Shown: positions 43,757-56,719, counted from the first letter of the stretch. The stretch: DNA of 64,000 nucleotides from Chlorogloeopsis fritschii PCC 6912 (GCF_000317285.1 NZ_AJLN01000084.1:1-64000); one strand, 5' to 3'. Notes: a model not told the origin generated them from the sequence alone. Numbers and translations: made by a program.

Positions 43757-44647
43757 GTGCCCAAACGAATTGGTTTGATTTCTCTTGTTGTTGTCTGTAG
43801 TTTGTGGAGTCTCCCCAAAACTACTCATGCACAGGCATTAGTACCTCATACATTACAACTGGATACAGCCAAGTTGGAGCAACAGGGGTTGAGCCTAGCA
43901 CAGGAGGCAGCGCAACTGGCACAGTTTCAACAGTATGAAATGGCAATGCCTAGAGCGCGCCTGGCAGTTCAACTAGCTCCCAAGAGTGATAAAGTCTGGT
44001 TTCTCTTAGGCGGCTTATATTTGCAAACCAAAAAGATAGATGATGCGATCGCTGCCCTCAAAAAAGCACAATCTCTCAATCCCAAAAATGGCGATGTTCT
44101 CTTCGCTTTGGGTTCGGCTCACTTTCAGCAGCAAAAGTACCCAACTGCTGCTAATTACTTCCAAGAAGGTTTAAAGTTAAAACCCAACGATCCAGAGGGA
44201 TTGTTTGATTTGGGCAATGCTTACTATATGTTGGGTAAATTACCAGATGCGATCGCCCAATACAATAAAGCAGTCTCCCAGGATAAAAAATTCTGGCCTG
44301 CCATTAACAACATTGGTTTGATCAAGTACGAACAGGGTGATGTCGAAGCAGCAATTAAGCAATGGCAAGCTGCCCTCGCAATCGACAAGCAAGCGGCAGA
44401 ACCTTTATTGGCTTTAGCAGTGGCACTGTACACTAAAGGCGATCAAAAACAAGGGCTGGCAATGGGTGAAACAGCACTCCGCATCGACGATCGCTACGCT
44501 GATTTGGAATTTCTCAAGCAAAATCTTTGGGGTAAACGTCTGCTATCTGATACCCAGAAATTTCTCCAATTACCCCGCATTCAAGCAGCCCTACAGCAAC
44601 GGGGAGCCAATCAATCAGCCCCCACGGCGCCGCAACCTGCTCAGTAA
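43757..44647 (+). CDS. secreted TPR-repeat protein
   Basis: 296 residues from GTG 43757, with AGAGAGGCG upstream. A signal peptide (about 1-25, GLISLVVVCSLWSLPKTTHAQA) is followed by five or more TPRs (for example KVWFLLGGLYLQTKKIDDAIAALKKAQSLNPKNGDVLFALG) and a Gln/Pro-rich tail. Likely periplasmic or lumenal, where TPR proteins serve as assembly scaffolds. No specific role can be assigned. It is followed by a long repeat array. Confidence 0.78.
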   Translation: MPKRIGLISLVVVCSLWSLPKTTHAQALVPHTLQLDTAKLEQQGLSLAQEAAQLAQFQQYEMAMPRARLAVQLAPKSDKVWFLLGGLYLQTKKIDDAIAALKKAQSLNPKNGDVLFALGSAHFQQQKYPTAANYFQEGLKLKPNDPEGLFDLGNAYYMLGKLPDAIAQYNKAVSQDKKFWPAINNIGLIKYEQGDVEAAIKQWQAALAIDKQAAEPLLALAVALYTKGDQKQGLAMGETALRIDDRYADLEFLKQNLWGKRLLSDTQKFLQLPRIQAALQQRGANQSAPTAPQPAQ

Positions 44648-44850
44648 TTGGGGATTGGGTATTGGGTACTGGTGACTGGGTACTGGGAAGAAGAGGACAC
44701 TGGGAGGGGGAGAAGGGGAGCCAGCGCCGTGGGCGGGTTTCCCGACTTAGGGCGACTGGCGTGGAGACAAGAGGAAAATCTTTCTCCTTGTCCCCAATTC
44801 CCCTTGTCCCTTGTCCCTAGCCTCTAGCCCCTAATCCCTAGCCCCTAACT
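44648..44850. repeat. mixed tandem and GC-rich repeats
   Basis: GGGGATTGGGTATTGGGTACTGG units, a short GC-rich module (GGGGAGCCAGCGCCGTGGGCGGG near 44714, GCGACTGGCGTGG near 44752) and CTAGCCCCTAATCCCTAGCCCC units. No gene in 44648-44965. Confidence 0.75.
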
Positions 44851-44965
44851 TGCCACTTGCTCAAATATGCTATCTAGTAGTACATATATATTATTTAGTA
44901 CCAGAATTGGTAGCCCATCATCCTGGCGGGCAACCATATCTGGTTTGGGTTATGAATTATTTCTG

Positions 44966-45364
44966 TTAGTCTTTAGGTAGCAATGCCACAATCTGTTCAA
45001 CAAACTGTTGATGATCAATCACAGGTTTTGAGATGTAGCCATCAGCGCCGCTCTGTTTCAAAAAATTCTCGCGATCGCCCTCCATCGCGTGTGCTGTCAC
45101 GAGAATAATCGGCAAAGTGGCAGTTTGAGGATCGGATTTCAACATTTGTGTAATTTTGATACCGTCAACTGACTTACCTTGATAAACACTTCTTGAAAGA
45201 GAAACATCCATTAAAATAATGTCTGCTTCCCCCGCTTGGGCAATTCTCATAACCTCTTCTACATTTTCAGTGTGTTTTACTTCCAGACCACCACGTTTGG
45301 TCAATATTTTGGAAAAAACGCGAGCATTAATCAGATCGTCTTCGACAATCAAAACAGTTTTCAT
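44966..45364 (-). CDS. single-domain response regulator
   Basis: 132 residues from ATG 45364 (MKTVLIVEDDLINARVFSKIL); the 12-residue upstream extension is unlikely. Receiver with intact acidic pair (EDD), phosphoacceptor Asp in ADIILMDVSLS, Thr in VTAHAM and Lys in YISKPV. There is no output domain, so it acts like CheY or as a phosphorelay intermediate. No kinase is adjacent. It is separated from the GyrA-like gene by 230 bases. Confidence 0.88.
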   Translation of the reverse strand: MKTVLIVEDDLINARVFSKILTKRGGLEVKHTENVEEVMRIAQAGEADIILMDVSLSRSVYQGKSVDGIKITQMLKSDPQTATLPIILVTAHAMEGDRENFLKQSGADGYISKPVIDHQQFVEQIVALLPKD

Positions 45365-45596
45365 GAGAATTTGACTTATAGGGGTGAGGGGGATAACCAC
45401 CTGATCTAATCCAATACAGTTATATGCCTCCTTTTAGACAATCAATGTGTATCCCCGACATCAAGGATAATACTACTGCTTCTTATCCTATGACTATCAA
45501 GATTTTGTAAGGAGAGGCATTTCATCCGCTATGCTGTGGTTGCTGTAGTGTTCAGTAACGGCAAATTTTGTGTAGTGAAAATTTAGGGAAAAACTC

Positions 45597-48113
45597 ATGG
45601 CAAAACAGTTAAACCTTCTCCCTACGGGACAGGTAATCTCCACAGCCTTGCATACTGAGATGCAACGGTCTTATCTCGAATATGCCATGAGTGTAATTGT
45701 CGGGCGGGCGTTACCTGATGTGCGTGATGGATTAAAGCCTGTGCATCGGCGAATTTTATACGCTATGCACGAATTAGGACTCACACCCGATCGCCCTTAT
45801 CGGAAGTGCGCCCGTGTTGTGGGAGACGTGCTGGGTAAATATCATCCTCACGGTGACCAAGCAGTTTATGATGCTTTGGTAAGACTGGTGCAGGAATTTT
45901 CTAGCCGTTATCCCTTACTGGCAGGACATGGCAATTTCGGTAGTGTGGATAACGATCCACCAGCGGCAATGCGCTATACGGAAACGCGCCTTGCACCCAT
46001 CACTCATGAGGGAATGCTGGCAGAAATCGGCGAAGAAACGGTGGAATTTATTGGTAACTTTGATAATTCCCAGCAAGAACCTACCGTACTGCCAGCGCAA
46101 TTACCATTTTTGTTGCTGAATGGTTGTGCTGGTATTGCTGTGGGTATGGCGACAAATATCCCACCGCATAATCTGGGAGAAGTTGTAGATGGATTAATTG
46201 CTTTAATCGATCAACCTGACTTACCCGATGAAAAGTTAATGAAGTTAATTCCAGGCCCTGATTTTCCCACAGGTGGCGAGATTGTCGGTGATGCTGGAAT
46301 TCGTGAAGCTTACACAACGGGAAAAGGCAGTATTGTTCTGCGGGGAGTTGCCCAAGCTGAGGAAGTTTTGGGCGGCAAAGGTAGCAAGCGGCGGACAGCG
46401 ATTGTAGTCACGGAATTGCCTTTTCAAGTTAATAAGGCTGGCTGGATTGAAAAAGTAGCGGATTTAGTGAATCAAGGGCGCTTGCAGGGAATTGCTGATA
46501 TCCGTGATGAGAGCGATCGCCAGGGAATGCGTGTAGTCATAGAACTCAAACGCGATGCTAACCCTCAAGATGTTCTCCAGCAACTCTATCATCAAACTGC
46601 TTTACAAACGAATTTTGGGGCAATCCTCTTGGCGTTGGTGAATGGGCTACCAGTTCAACTAAGCTTACGCCAATTGTTGCAAGAGTTCTTGAGCTTTCGA
46701 GAGCAGACGCTTTCACGCCGCTATTCCTATGAGTTGGGTAAGACAGAAAATCGGCTGCACTTGGTGGAAGGTTTATTGAAAGCTTTGTCTAACCTTGATG
46801 AGGTAATTGAGATTTTGCGGCGAGCTAGTGATGGCAGTGCGGCAAAAATTAATTTACAAAGTCGTTTGGATTTGAGTGAAGTACAAGCAGATGCAATTCT
46901 GGCAATGCCACTGCGACGCCTTACAAGTTTAGAGCAACAAAATTTACAGCAAGAGTACGAGCAATTGCGGGAGCAAATTGCTACTCTGCGACGTTTGCTA
47001 AGTGATAGAAAAGAATTATTGAAAGCTTTGAAAAAAGACTTGCGTACCCAAAAGCGCAAGTATGGTGATGAACGTCGCACTAAGATAATAGTTGCCACTC
47101 AGGAGACAAAAGCACAAACAGACAAGGGAAGAGGGAGACAAGGCGACAAAGAGCAAGAGAATCCAAAAATCCAAATCCAAAGTCCAATACCGGAAACGCC
47201 TCCAGAAGAAGTGATATTGGAATTTACTCAACGAGGCTACGTGCGCCGCACTCAGCCTAATGGCAGAAAGTCGAAGACTGATAACGGTTTGTCCGATAAT
47301 GACTTTGTCCTTCAGACGACGTTGACGGATACAGAAAAAGATTTATTGATACTCACTAGTGCTGGCAAAGTGTATCCGGTGAAAGTTGGAGATATTCCTC
47401 CCACAACTGGGCGATCGCCACGGGGAACACCACTGATCACATTGCTGACAAACACTGCCCAAGAAGCCACAGAAGCAGTAGTCAGCCGCTTTTTGCTTCC
47501 AGACAATCCAGAAACTGCTGACATGATTCTGCTTACCAAACAAGGAAGAATTAAACGTTTATCTCTGATGGAATTTATTAATTTAAGTCGTCGTGGAATT
47601 ACAATTTTGAAACTGAAAGAAGACGACGAGTTGTTGTTAAGCCAATTCACATCTACAGGTAAGCAGGTAATTTTAGCTAGTTCTGGTGGACGACTGTTGC
47701 GATTTGAGGTGAATGATGAGCAATTACCAATTATGGGTCGCACCGCGATGGGACTACAAGCTTTACGCCTGCGTCAGCAAGAAGAGATGGTTGGCGGCGT
47801 GACTTTTGGTGTTGAAGAAAATTTATTACTAGTGACACAATTAGGATACGCCAAACGTTTCCCTATAAAGTCTTTGCGTTTAGCTAACCGGGGTGATATC
47901 GGTACTCAGACTTTAAAATTTGCTAGTAAAACTGACTATCTAGCTGGAATGGTGTTGGCAAAACCAGGCACCGAGGTGGCGTTAGTAACCAATCATCAAC
48001 GAGTACTGCGCCTTCCAGTAGATACAGTGCCCAACTTAAGCAGAGATAGTGTGGGTGAAAATCTGCTTCAACTTAACCGTGACGAAAAAATTATCACTGT
48101 TGCTGAAGTGTGA
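45597..48113 (+). CDS. type IIA topoisomerase subunit A (GyrA/ParC family) without a recognisable GyrA box
   Basis: 838 residues. The breakage-reunion domain has [27 protein letters not shown] and the catalytic Tyr127 in [12 protein letters not shown]-terminal beta-pinwheel follows ([48 protein letters not shown]). Where GyrA has the QRRGGKG box, this protein reads [14 protein letters not shown], so DNA wrapping and negative supercoiling may be impaired. It may be the ParC-like paralogue that cyanobacteria often carry beside gyrA. An insert of about 35 residues before the pinwheel ([20 protein letters not shown]) derives from heptad repeats. Confidence 0.85.
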   Translation: MAKQLNLLPTGQVISTALHTEMQRSYLEYAMSVIVGRALPDVRDGLKPVHRRILYAMHELGLTPDRPYRKCARVVGDVLGKYHPHGDQAVYDALVRLVQEFSSRYPLLAGHGNFGSVDNDPPAAMRYTETRLAPITHEGMLAEIGEETVEFIGNFDNSQQEPTVLPAQLPFLLLNGCAGIAVGMATNIPPHNLGEVVDGLIALIDQPDLPDEKLMKLIPGPDFPTGGEIVGDAGIREAYTTGKGSIVLRGVAQAEEVLGGKGSKRRTAIVVTELPFQVNKAGWIEKVADLVNQGRLQGIADIRDESDRQGMRVVIELKRDANPQDVLQQLYHQTALQTNFGAILLALVNGLPVQLSLRQLLQEFLSFREQTLSRRYSYELGKTENRLHLVEGLLKALSNLDEVIEILRRASDGSAAKINLQSRLDLSEVQADAILAMPLRRLTSLEQQNLQQEYEQLREQIATLRRLLSDRKELLKALKKDLRTQKRKYGDERRTKIIVATQETKAQTDKGRGRQGDKEQENPKIQIQSPIPETPPEEVILEFTQRGYVRRTQPNGRKSKTDNGLSDNDFVLQTTLTDTEKDLLILTSAGKVYPVKVGDIPPTTGRSPRGTPLITLLTNTAQEATEAVVSRFLLPDNPETADMILLTKQGRIKRLSLMEFINLSRRGITILKLKEDDELLLSQFTSTGKQVILASSGGRLLRFEVNDEQLPIMGRTAMGLQALRLRQQEEMVGGVTFGVEENLLLVTQLGYAKRFPIKSLRLANRGDIGTQTLKFASKTDYLAGMVLAKPGTEVALVTNHQRVLRLPVDTVPNLSRDSVGENLLQLNRDEKIITVAEV
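47100..47192 (+). repeat. repeat insertion within the GyrA-like coding sequence
   Basis: GACAAGGGAAGAGGGAGACAAGGCGACAA and AATCCAAAAATCCAAATCCAAAGTCC are the dispersed repeat types, read in frame at the junction between the two domains. Confidence 0.7.
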
Positions 48114-48164
48114 AGAAAAAATTACTGATGTTGAAGCTCAGGCAAAAAACTCTAGATGAGTAGA

Positions 48165-48190
48165 GGCGCTTGTTCAATAGCGCCTTAATT
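48165..48190 (+). terminator. terminator-like hairpin after the GyrA-like gene
   Basis: GGCGCT (48165-48170) pairs with AGCGCC (48179-48184), followed by TTAATTTG. It lies about 50 bases beyond the stop; the T-run is short. Confidence 0.55.
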
Positions 48191-48286
48191 TGCGAAGTGA
48201 ATTTGACAACTAGCAAGATACTGATATTGCCGCTTTTGTTAAAGCCGCAGCATTCACAATGTCTGAGGTAAAACCAACCTCTGAGT

Positions 48287-48991
48287 CTAGAATCTACTAT
48301 GTTTGATAGTTTCAAGTATCAGTATTCGTTTAAACCGCTCTGCACAAGTTATCGCGAAGTAAATAAGCCAACTTAAGATTCCCAAAAACTTCAAACCATC
48401 TTCCAGTAAGAATTGATCTTCATTTCCAAGCCAAGCTTCAAATGGAAGCAAATCAATAACTACTGAGCATCCAAAAAAGCCAAAAGCAAGAACAATCAAG
48501 ATAAAGTTTGTCTTCAAGATGATTTTCCCAAACTTGATTAGGTAAAACAAAATCATCATCCCATATACAAGAAAGACGAGCTTTTCAGGAATATTGAGAT
48601 ATTTTGGAAACACTTCTTCATGAAGCAGAAAAAGATCATCTAGCAACAAGATAGATGAGAGACCGCCAGAAAATAGAAAAAAAAGATTAAATTCTTTGTT
48701 ATTTTTTACCTGTTCGAGTAACCTAAAGCTGAACCAAGGAATAACTACAGCAGCACACCACATTAATACACCAAAGTTGGAAATTGCCCCCCAATAAAAT
48801 GGTGCTTCGATGATCGCCAATGGATCTCGTGTAAGAAGCGATACAGGTATTTTTGTTTGTAATTTTAAGATTGCAAAGAGAATAAGTACTGGTGCGTATA
48901 TCAACAAAATAATTGGCAGTAATGCTTTTAATTGAGCTAATCTAAATCCTGTAGCGTGGATTTCGTCCTGCTGCTCCCTGCTTTTTAACAT
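48287..48991 (-). CDS. multi-pass membrane protein of unknown function
   Basis: 234 residues with about six to seven hydrophobic helices (LLPIILLIYAPVLILFAIL; VLMWCAAVVIPWFSF; FFLFSGGLSSILLLDDLFLLHEE; LVFLVYGMMILFYLIKFG; FILIVLAFGFFGCSVVID; FLGILSWLIYFAITC). Conserved-looking acidic and His residues in LLLDDLFLLHEEVFP and EDGLKFLG lie at helix ends, which could be a metal or catalytic site as in ceramidase-like (CREST) proteins. That is only a suggestion. Convergent with the GyrA-like gene. Confidence 0.65.
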   Translation of the reverse strand: MLKSREQQDEIHATGFRLAQLKALLPIILLIYAPVLILFAILKLQTKIPVSLLTRDPLAIIEAPFYWGAISNFGVLMWCAAVVIPWFSFRLLEQVKNNKEFNLFFLFSGGLSSILLLDDLFLLHEEVFPKYLNIPEKLVFLVYGMMILFYLIKFGKIILKTNFILIVLAFGFFGCSVVIDLLPFEAWLGNEDQFLLEDGLKFLGILSWLIYFAITCAERFKRILILETIKHSRF

Positions 48992-49724
48992 AAACTCTTG
49001 CCTTCATTTGCTTTTTTTAGACAGCAACTTAAAGATGTTGTGTCGAGTTAGCACAATCATTCTCTGAGCCGTCCTGAGTTAACCCTTTGTAATTGACGAA
49101 TGTATAGAATTAAAAAACTCAGTTAATCAGAGATTAACGGAAAATTATGTTGAGATTAATTTTAAGTTAATAAAATTCTAATAAATATATCGAGAAGTAG
49201 ATATTTTTGTGCATATAAATTTCATCTTCTCGCTTATATGTAGTAATTAATACATATTATTAGACAATTTATAATCAATAATTGATAAATATTTGCATAT
49301 TTGTGACTAGAAGTCTGGATGACAGTTGCTAAAACGAGGGACTTTGGGGTTCCCACGGTAGATGGAGCTAGTGCCCTTTGTAAGAGCATTGTAGCGACTG
49401 ACGCTATGTGGCTTCACCTGGCGCACAACTTCTTTTTATTCCAAAATATCAACAAGCTTGATGATTGCGCTTTCTTGAAATCGCTTGCAGCAATCAATTT
49501 TGGAAATATTATGAATGATTTCCATACTCAACCTAAGATTAATGCAAATATCTTTCAATTGCTAGATAATAGAGATGAGTTTAGCCCTTGATTAGTCTCT
49601 ACATACAAACCATAAGTGAATCTTATACAAAAAACTCAAATAAAAGTTGCACTTCTTAAAATACTTGTTATATTAATTAACAAAAGCTTGCAAAACTTAG
49701 TAAATTTATTTTGGAGTGCCACCC
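48992..49724. other. AT-rich intergenic region upstream of hli
   Basis: 733 bases. A frame at 49319-49591 overlaps a degraded GC-rich repeat (GTTCCCACGG, GTAGCGACTGACGC, CACCTGGCGCACAAC near 49350-49430) and lacks a ribosome site, so it is not called. The rest is AT-rich and probably holds the hli promoter. Confidence 0.4.
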
Positions 49725-49904
49725 ATGCAAGACACAACAAAAATTACTGCCCCTGTAACAGATGATCGCAATGCTTGGCGTTGGGGCTTTACCCCACAAG
49801 CAGAAATCTGGAATGGCCGTTTGGCGATGATCGGCTTTTTAGCTGCTGCTTTGATTGAATTATTTTCTGGTCAAGGCTTTTTACACTTCTGGGGTATCCT
49901 GTAA
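49725..49904 (+). CDS. hli: high-light-inducible protein (HLIP/SCP)
   Basis: 59 residues from ATG 49725, with GGAG eight bases upstream. One membrane helix with the chlorophyll-a/b-binding motif: [33 protein letters not shown] (E-x-x-N-G-R-x-A-M). HLIPs bind chlorophyll and carotenoid, associate with photosystem II assembly or repair, and dissipate excess energy. It stands alone as a monocistron with its own terminator downstream. Which of the several Hli paralogues it is cannot be told. Confidence 0.93.
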   Translation: MQDTTKITAPVTDDRNAWRWGFTPQAEIWNGRLAMIGFLAAALIELFSGQGFLHFWGIL

Positions 49905-49951
49905 ATTGACAACAGCCGATCCTTAAAGATAAACATAAATAGATAAATAAG

Positions 49952-49986
49952 AAAACCTGGGGTGAATTAACACTCCCAGGTTTTTA
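49952..49986 (+). terminator. Rho-independent terminator of hli
   Basis: AAAACCTGGG pairs with CCCAGGTTTT around a 13-base loop; the stem itself ends in a TTTTT run. Confidence 0.88.
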
Positions 49987-50039
49987 ACTATCTTTGGTCA
50001 TTAGTCATACACAAACGGCTAATGACTGAGAACTAATGA

Positions 50040-51221
50040 CTAGCGGATGTATTCTTTCAGAACGCTGTTGCGATTGGGGTGACGTAATTTACGCAGCGCT
50101 TTCGCTTCAATTTGACGAATGCGTTCGCGGGTGACATTGAAAATCTGTCCGATTTCTTCTAAAGTCTTCATCCGCCCGTCATCTAAACCGTAACGCAGTC
50201 GCAGAACATCGCGTTCGCGGGGGCTGAGGCTGTCGAGGACTTTTTCCAAATCTTCCCGTAATAGATTTTTGGAAACTTGATCTTCTGGGGTTTCACCATC
50301 AGACTCAATAAAATCGCCCAGTCGAGAATCTTCTTCTTTCCCAATGGGCGTTTCCAAAGAAATTGGTAACTGGGCTGATTTAGCAATAAACCTCAGTTTT
50401 TCGATAGTCATCTCCATTCTTGTCGCAATTTCTTCCTCAGTGGGTTTACGTCCCATTTCTTGAGAAAGCAGCTTAGTAGTCTTTTTAATTCTGGAGATGG
50501 TTTCGTAAAGGTGGACGGGAAGGCGAATAGTACGGGACTGATCGGCGATCGCTCTGGTAATTGCCTGACGAATCCACCATGTAGCGTATGTAGAAAACTT
50601 ATAGCCTTTCTCGTGGTCAAACTTTTCAGCGGCACGAATCAAACCGAGGCTACCTTCTTGAATCAAATCTTGGAAAGATAAGCCACGATTCATGTACTTC
50701 TTGGCAATTGAAACTACAAGACGCAGGTTCGATTGCACCATTTTGTCTTTTGCCCGGCGACCGATGTGCAGACGATGGCGAAATTGCGGCAGCGGCATTT
50801 TTGCTGCTTCAGCCCATTCGCTGTATTGAGGTTCGCGTTCTAGCTGCTGGTGCAGGCGATCGCGCACTCGCTCTAATTCCAATAAATCTGCAATTTTTCT
50901 TGCCAGTTCAATCTCTTCGTCAGCTCGAAGCAGGCGAATCCGACCGATTTCCTGCAAGTAAAGACGAATCGAATCTTCGGTATAATGCTTTTTCTTGCTT
51001 TGTGACCGACGACGCGATTTTGCGGCTTTCCCAGACTTAGCGTCGTCCTCATCAGACTGAGGTTCTAAAAATTCTTCGTCGAGCTCGCCTTCATCGCTGA
51101 TCAGCAAGTCCTCTTCTACATCATCATCCAGCAAGAGTTCTTCTAACAATTCAGGCTGATTCATCTCAATTTCTAGGTCAGGCTGATAAATGTTGTCGAG
51201 TACGTTGTTAGCCTGGTTCAT
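50040..51221 (-). CDS. sigA: principal RNA polymerase sigma factor (group 1)
   Basis: 393 residues, the length of cyanobacterial SigA. An acidic N-terminal stretch (about 20-60) and a Lys/Arg-rich segment ([11 protein letters not shown]) precede region 1.2 ([16 protein letters not shown]). Region 2 contains [61 protein letters not shown]. Region 3 begins [18 protein letters not shown], and region 4 has [48 protein letters not shown]. SigA drives housekeeping transcription. It is flanked upstream by the unusual 2.1-kb non-coding region. Confidence 0.95.
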   Translation of the reverse strand: MNQANNVLDNIYQPDLEIEMNQPELLEELLLDDDVEEDLLISDEGELDEEFLEPQSDEDDAKSGKAAKSRRRSQSKKKHYTEDSIRLYLQEIGRIRLLRADEEIELARKIADLLELERVRDRLHQQLEREPQYSEWAEAAKMPLPQFRHRLHIGRRAKDKMVQSNLRLVVSIAKKYMNRGLSFQDLIQEGSLGLIRAAEKFDHEKGYKFSTYATWWIRQAITRAIADQSRTIRLPVHLYETISRIKKTTKLLSQEMGRKPTEEEIATRMEMTIEKLRFIAKSAQLPISLETPIGKEEDSRLGDFIESDGETPEDQVSKNLLREDLEKVLDSLSPRERDVLRLRYGLDDGRMKTLEEIGQIFNVTRERIRQIEAKALRKLRHPNRNSVLKEYIR

Positions 51222-52544
51222 GCCGCGTTCCTCATGCTCCTTGCAGAATCAATTACTCAAGATATTTCTGTTGCTCTTAAATTAAGCGAGCTATTTGCCT
51301 TTTTTATAAAAGGCTTTTTAGCTAATTTAGCTAAAAATTTTCCGGAAGGTTTACTCCTTTTTTGGAAGGACACTGATATATACCCCCGGTAAAAGACTTA
51401 AAAATGAGTGCTTGGTAAGTAATAAATGTTTAGTCTGTGTTTTCTTCTGCCACAGCAGTACCCACCAAGGTAAATTCTCATCTTAGTAAATGCTATTGTG
51501 TCGCCGATCAACACAATTTTTAACTGACTTGTCTAAAGAAGACTCATCTTGCTAAAAAAATTTACCACTCCATAAGAATAAATCTGACTGTTGGAAGATT
51601 TTTGTGTAAAGACTGTTCCGATTGTAGCCTGTTTCACAAAAATTGCACTGCTTTTGTGTCTTTTCCATAAACTAATTAGGTAAGGTGAAAATTAAGTAAG
51701 GTAAAAGCTGTTGTAGCAAAAACATACTGAGAACGGTACTCATACGCTTGAATTTTCTCCAAATCTTGTTGTAACTCTCGTTGCATTATCATTAATTTGA
51801 AAAATAAGTAAAGTTACTTGTATTAGATTTTATGTACTAACTACAACATTTTAAAGTAACGCATTTAATGTCAGTTGTAGCGGACAGATATAGCGTACTA
51901 ATTTTTACATTTACTTCATAAAATACTGACTTGTTCTTTAGTTTTATTTGTAGTTAACCGTTACTTTCATATTATTTGGAGTAGCGTCTGTTAAACATTA
52001 ATTTCCCGATCTGCGAATTTTAGTGCTTTTGTAAAGGCACTCTGGTCTTATGAAGGTCAATTGCCTAGACTGAAAGTAGAAGTTTTGGCAAGGGCAGTGA
52101 TGAAGACCAACATTTCTCTTGATTCCGATGAATGGGTTTTAATCGCTAGTTAGAGTTTTACCGAAAATTCCACCCTTTGCAACTTGACAAACTGTTTTTA
52201 TTGTATACACCGATATTTTAATCAATTCAGATAGGATTTGACAGCCAAGACTATCGATATTAGCCTACTATAGGCAAAATTGCATACGTTCAATGCAAAA
52301 TATACACTCGCCTGAGTCAGGGATCAGATAAATAAGATTTATAGAAGCAACTCAACCGAATAATTTGACATGAAACAAGAGTGTATGCGCAAGCCACTTG
52401 AGCTTGACAAAGGGTGTGAGGCAAAAATCGACTTTGACCAAGCCTGGTGAACATACACTATATAAATAAATGTGCTTTTTTAAGCTTAATGTAGTTTATC
52501 AGTCTAAAGCTTCAATGAAATGGAATTAATGGCAGGCGATCGCG

Positions 52545-52835
52545 GTGTTAGCAAGCACAATTAGAAGTGGGGTTGGGGGGAGACCCCCGCACGCGGCTGC
52601 ACTCACCGTCCACCCTTCGGGCGTCTACAGCAGTCCCCCTACCCTGATGGGAAGCCGAGAAAAGTGCGTCTACGCCGGAAACCGCCTTTCTGGGGGCTGC
52701 TTCACCGCAGTGGCTCCCCTTCCCGTCACGTAGACGCCGGAGGGCTTCTCGTCAGGGTGCGGTGGTTTCCTCCGAAAGCGTTGCTCCTCCACAAGGAGGC
52801 TCAGAAGTTCGGAGGAACGGGAAACAGGGAACCGC
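52545..52835. repeat. GC-rich repeat island in an AT-rich region
   Basis: Contains GGGGTTGGGGGGAGACCCCC, CACCCTTCGGGCGTCTACAG, ACGTAGACGCCGGAGGGCTTC and CTCCACAAGGAGGCTCAG, dispersed-repeat modules with several internal palindromes. Short open frames over it have no coding support. Confidence 0.65.
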
Positions 52836-53255
52836 AAAAAAATATGTAATTAATTTTGTTTAGGTACTTATTGATAATCGCAAAGATAAGCAGAGTGTAA
52901 ATATACATATCAACTAAGTACAAAAAGATTAGTGCCTAATTACTGAATTCTATATTTATTAGATATTTTCCCTAAACCTTCATAATAAATTTCATAAAAA
53001 CATAGTTAAAAAAATAACATTAACAAAAAACATATATTGATAACTTATCTCAAGCTTAATGTAATATCTAATACTACTAATATTTTGTAGTGGTCTTGCT
53101 TTTTTGATAAGAAATCATAAACATATCTAAATAGCCTTATTTGTCAGATAATGTTGAATTTTGGTCTTGAAATTTTACAAAAACAACAAAATCTCGGTGA
53201 TTTGTCTACTGTTTTCTAATTGGGCGTGCTACCAGTTTTGAAAATTCTTGGTAAT

Positions 53256-53281
53256 GGGCAATAGATGAAAACCTATTACCC
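53256..53281 (-). terminator. hairpin downstream of gyrB
   Basis: On the minus strand GGGTAATAG pairs with CTATTGCCC (one G-T pair) around an 8-base loop, about 45 bases past the gyrB stop. The T-tract is weak. Confidence 0.45.
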
Positions 53282-53326
53282 ATTTAGTTTTGTCCACTAC
53301 TAACTTGGTGGAGAATTGAGGATGTA

Positions 53327-55584
<2,258 letters not shown>

Positions 55585-55607
55585 AAATGACAAATGACCA
55601 ATGACTA

Positions 55608-56567
55608 ATGACTAAATTAATTGTGATTTGTGGCGCAACGGCAACGGGTAAGTCGGGTTTAGCATTAACTATAGCAATGCAATTAGGTACTGTAATTCTG
55701 AGTGCAGATTCTCGTCAAGTATACAGAGAATTTGATATTGGCACAGCTAAACCAACCGCAGCCGAACAAAAATTAGTACCCCACTATTTGATTAATATAT
55801 GCGATCCCAAAGAAACTATGACGGTAGCAGATTATCAGGAGCGGGCGCAAGCATTAATATCAGGACAAGGGGACAGGGAGACGCGGGGACAGCGAGACAA
55901 TGAGAATAATTCTCTCCCCCTCTCCCCCTCTCCCCCTCCCCCCCTCCTTGTGGGTGGTACTGGCTTGTATATACGCTCGATCGCCCAAGGTATGAAAATT
56001 CCGAGGGTAGCACCTCAAAAAGATTTGCGATCGCAACTTGAATCTCTCTCCCAAGTTCAGCTTTACGCCATGCTACAACAAGTTGACTCTGTTGCAGCCC
56101 AAAAAATTCATCCCCACGATTCAGTACGAACTTTGAGAGCATTAGAAGTCTATTATGTTACTGGTCGTCCAATTTCTGAGCAACAAGGTGAAAATCCTCC
56201 CAATTATCCTATTTTGCAAATAGGTTTAGATTGTGACTCTGCTCATCTCACCCGTCGCATAGCCCAGCGTACCGAACAAATGATCGCAGATGGTTTGGTA
56301 GCTGAAGTTGAGCGTCTGTGTCAAAAATATGGTACCGACTTGCCTTTGCTCAACACTTTAGGATATCAAGAGATAAAACAATATTTGGCAGGGGATATTT
56401 CTTTGGAGAAAGCAAAAGAATTGACAGTTTTGCACACGCGCCAATTTGCTAAACGACAGCGTACTTGGTTTCGCGCTTATTCGCAAATTGAGTGGTTTGA
56501 TGTAGAAAGCCCAGATTTATTAAACAAAGTGTGGCTGCGAGTTCAGGAATTTATTGCTAACTCTTAA
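55608..56567 (+). CDS. miaA: tRNA dimethylallyltransferase
   Basis: 319 residues. MiaA attaches the dimethylallyl group to A37 of tRNAs reading UNN codons. P-loop GATATGKSG at 8-16, then LSADSRQVYREFDIGTAKP, HYLINICDPKETMTVADYQERA, VGGTGLYIRSI, and C-terminal NTLGYQEIKQYLAGDISLEKAKEL and HTRQFAKRQRTWFR. Between ALI and LLVGGTGLY an insertion of about 25 residues (SGQGDRETRGQRDNENNSLP...) comes from heptad repeats, in a surface loop position. ATG 55608 lies in AATGACT heptads. Its donor substrate comes from the MEP pathway. Confidence 0.94.
   Translation: MTKLIVICGATATGKSGLALTIAMQLGTVILSADSRQVYREFDIGTAKPTAAEQKLVPHYLINICDPKETMTVADYQERAQALISGQGDRETRGQRDNENNSLPLSPSPPPPLLVGGTGLYIRSIAQGMKIPRVAPQKDLRSQLESLSQVQLYAMLQQVDSVAAQKIHPHDSVRTLRALEVYYVTGRPISEQQGENPPNYPILQIGLDCDSAHLTRRIAQRTEQMIADGLVAEVERLCQKYGTDLPLLNTLGYQEIKQYLAGDISLEKAKELTVLHTRQFAKRQRTWFRAYSQIEWFDVESPDLLNKVWLRVQEFIANS
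55860..55950 (+). repeat. repeat insertion within miaA
   Basis: GGACAAGGGGACAGGGAGACGCGGGGACAG is followed by CTCTCCCCCTCTCCCCCTCTCC; these dispersed repeat types are read in frame and lengthen the protein. Confidence 0.8.
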
Positions 56568-56719
56568 AAAGTCGGATTGTAACTATGAATAATCAAGTAG
56601 GATGGGCATTGCCTGTCAAGTCTATCTGGTAAGCATTGAATATATTGGCGAGTAATACCACCTTACAGTAAACGGCTGTAATTAGTTAAGTATTTATAGC
56701 TTAATCTTAAATTTTTACT

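Larger units (their letters stand above)
51222..53326. other. 2.1-kb non-coding region between sigA and gyrB
   Basis: No convincing gene. Near 52021 AGTGCTTTTGTAAAGGCACT is a short hairpin. 52545-52835 is a GC-rich repeat island (separate entry). 53256-53281 is a hairpin near the gyrB end. Most is AT-rich (51250-52500 and 52850-53250) and may include long sigA leader sequence or undescribed RNAs. Confidence 0.45.

Noticed and set aside
49319-49591. 90-codon plus-strand frame
   Set aside because: Its first third is a degraded GC-rich repeat and there is no ribosome site.
52545-52849. Plus-strand frames in the sigA-gyrB gap
   Set aside because: They are translations of the GC-rich repeat island (Pro/Gly/Arg-rich, no domain).
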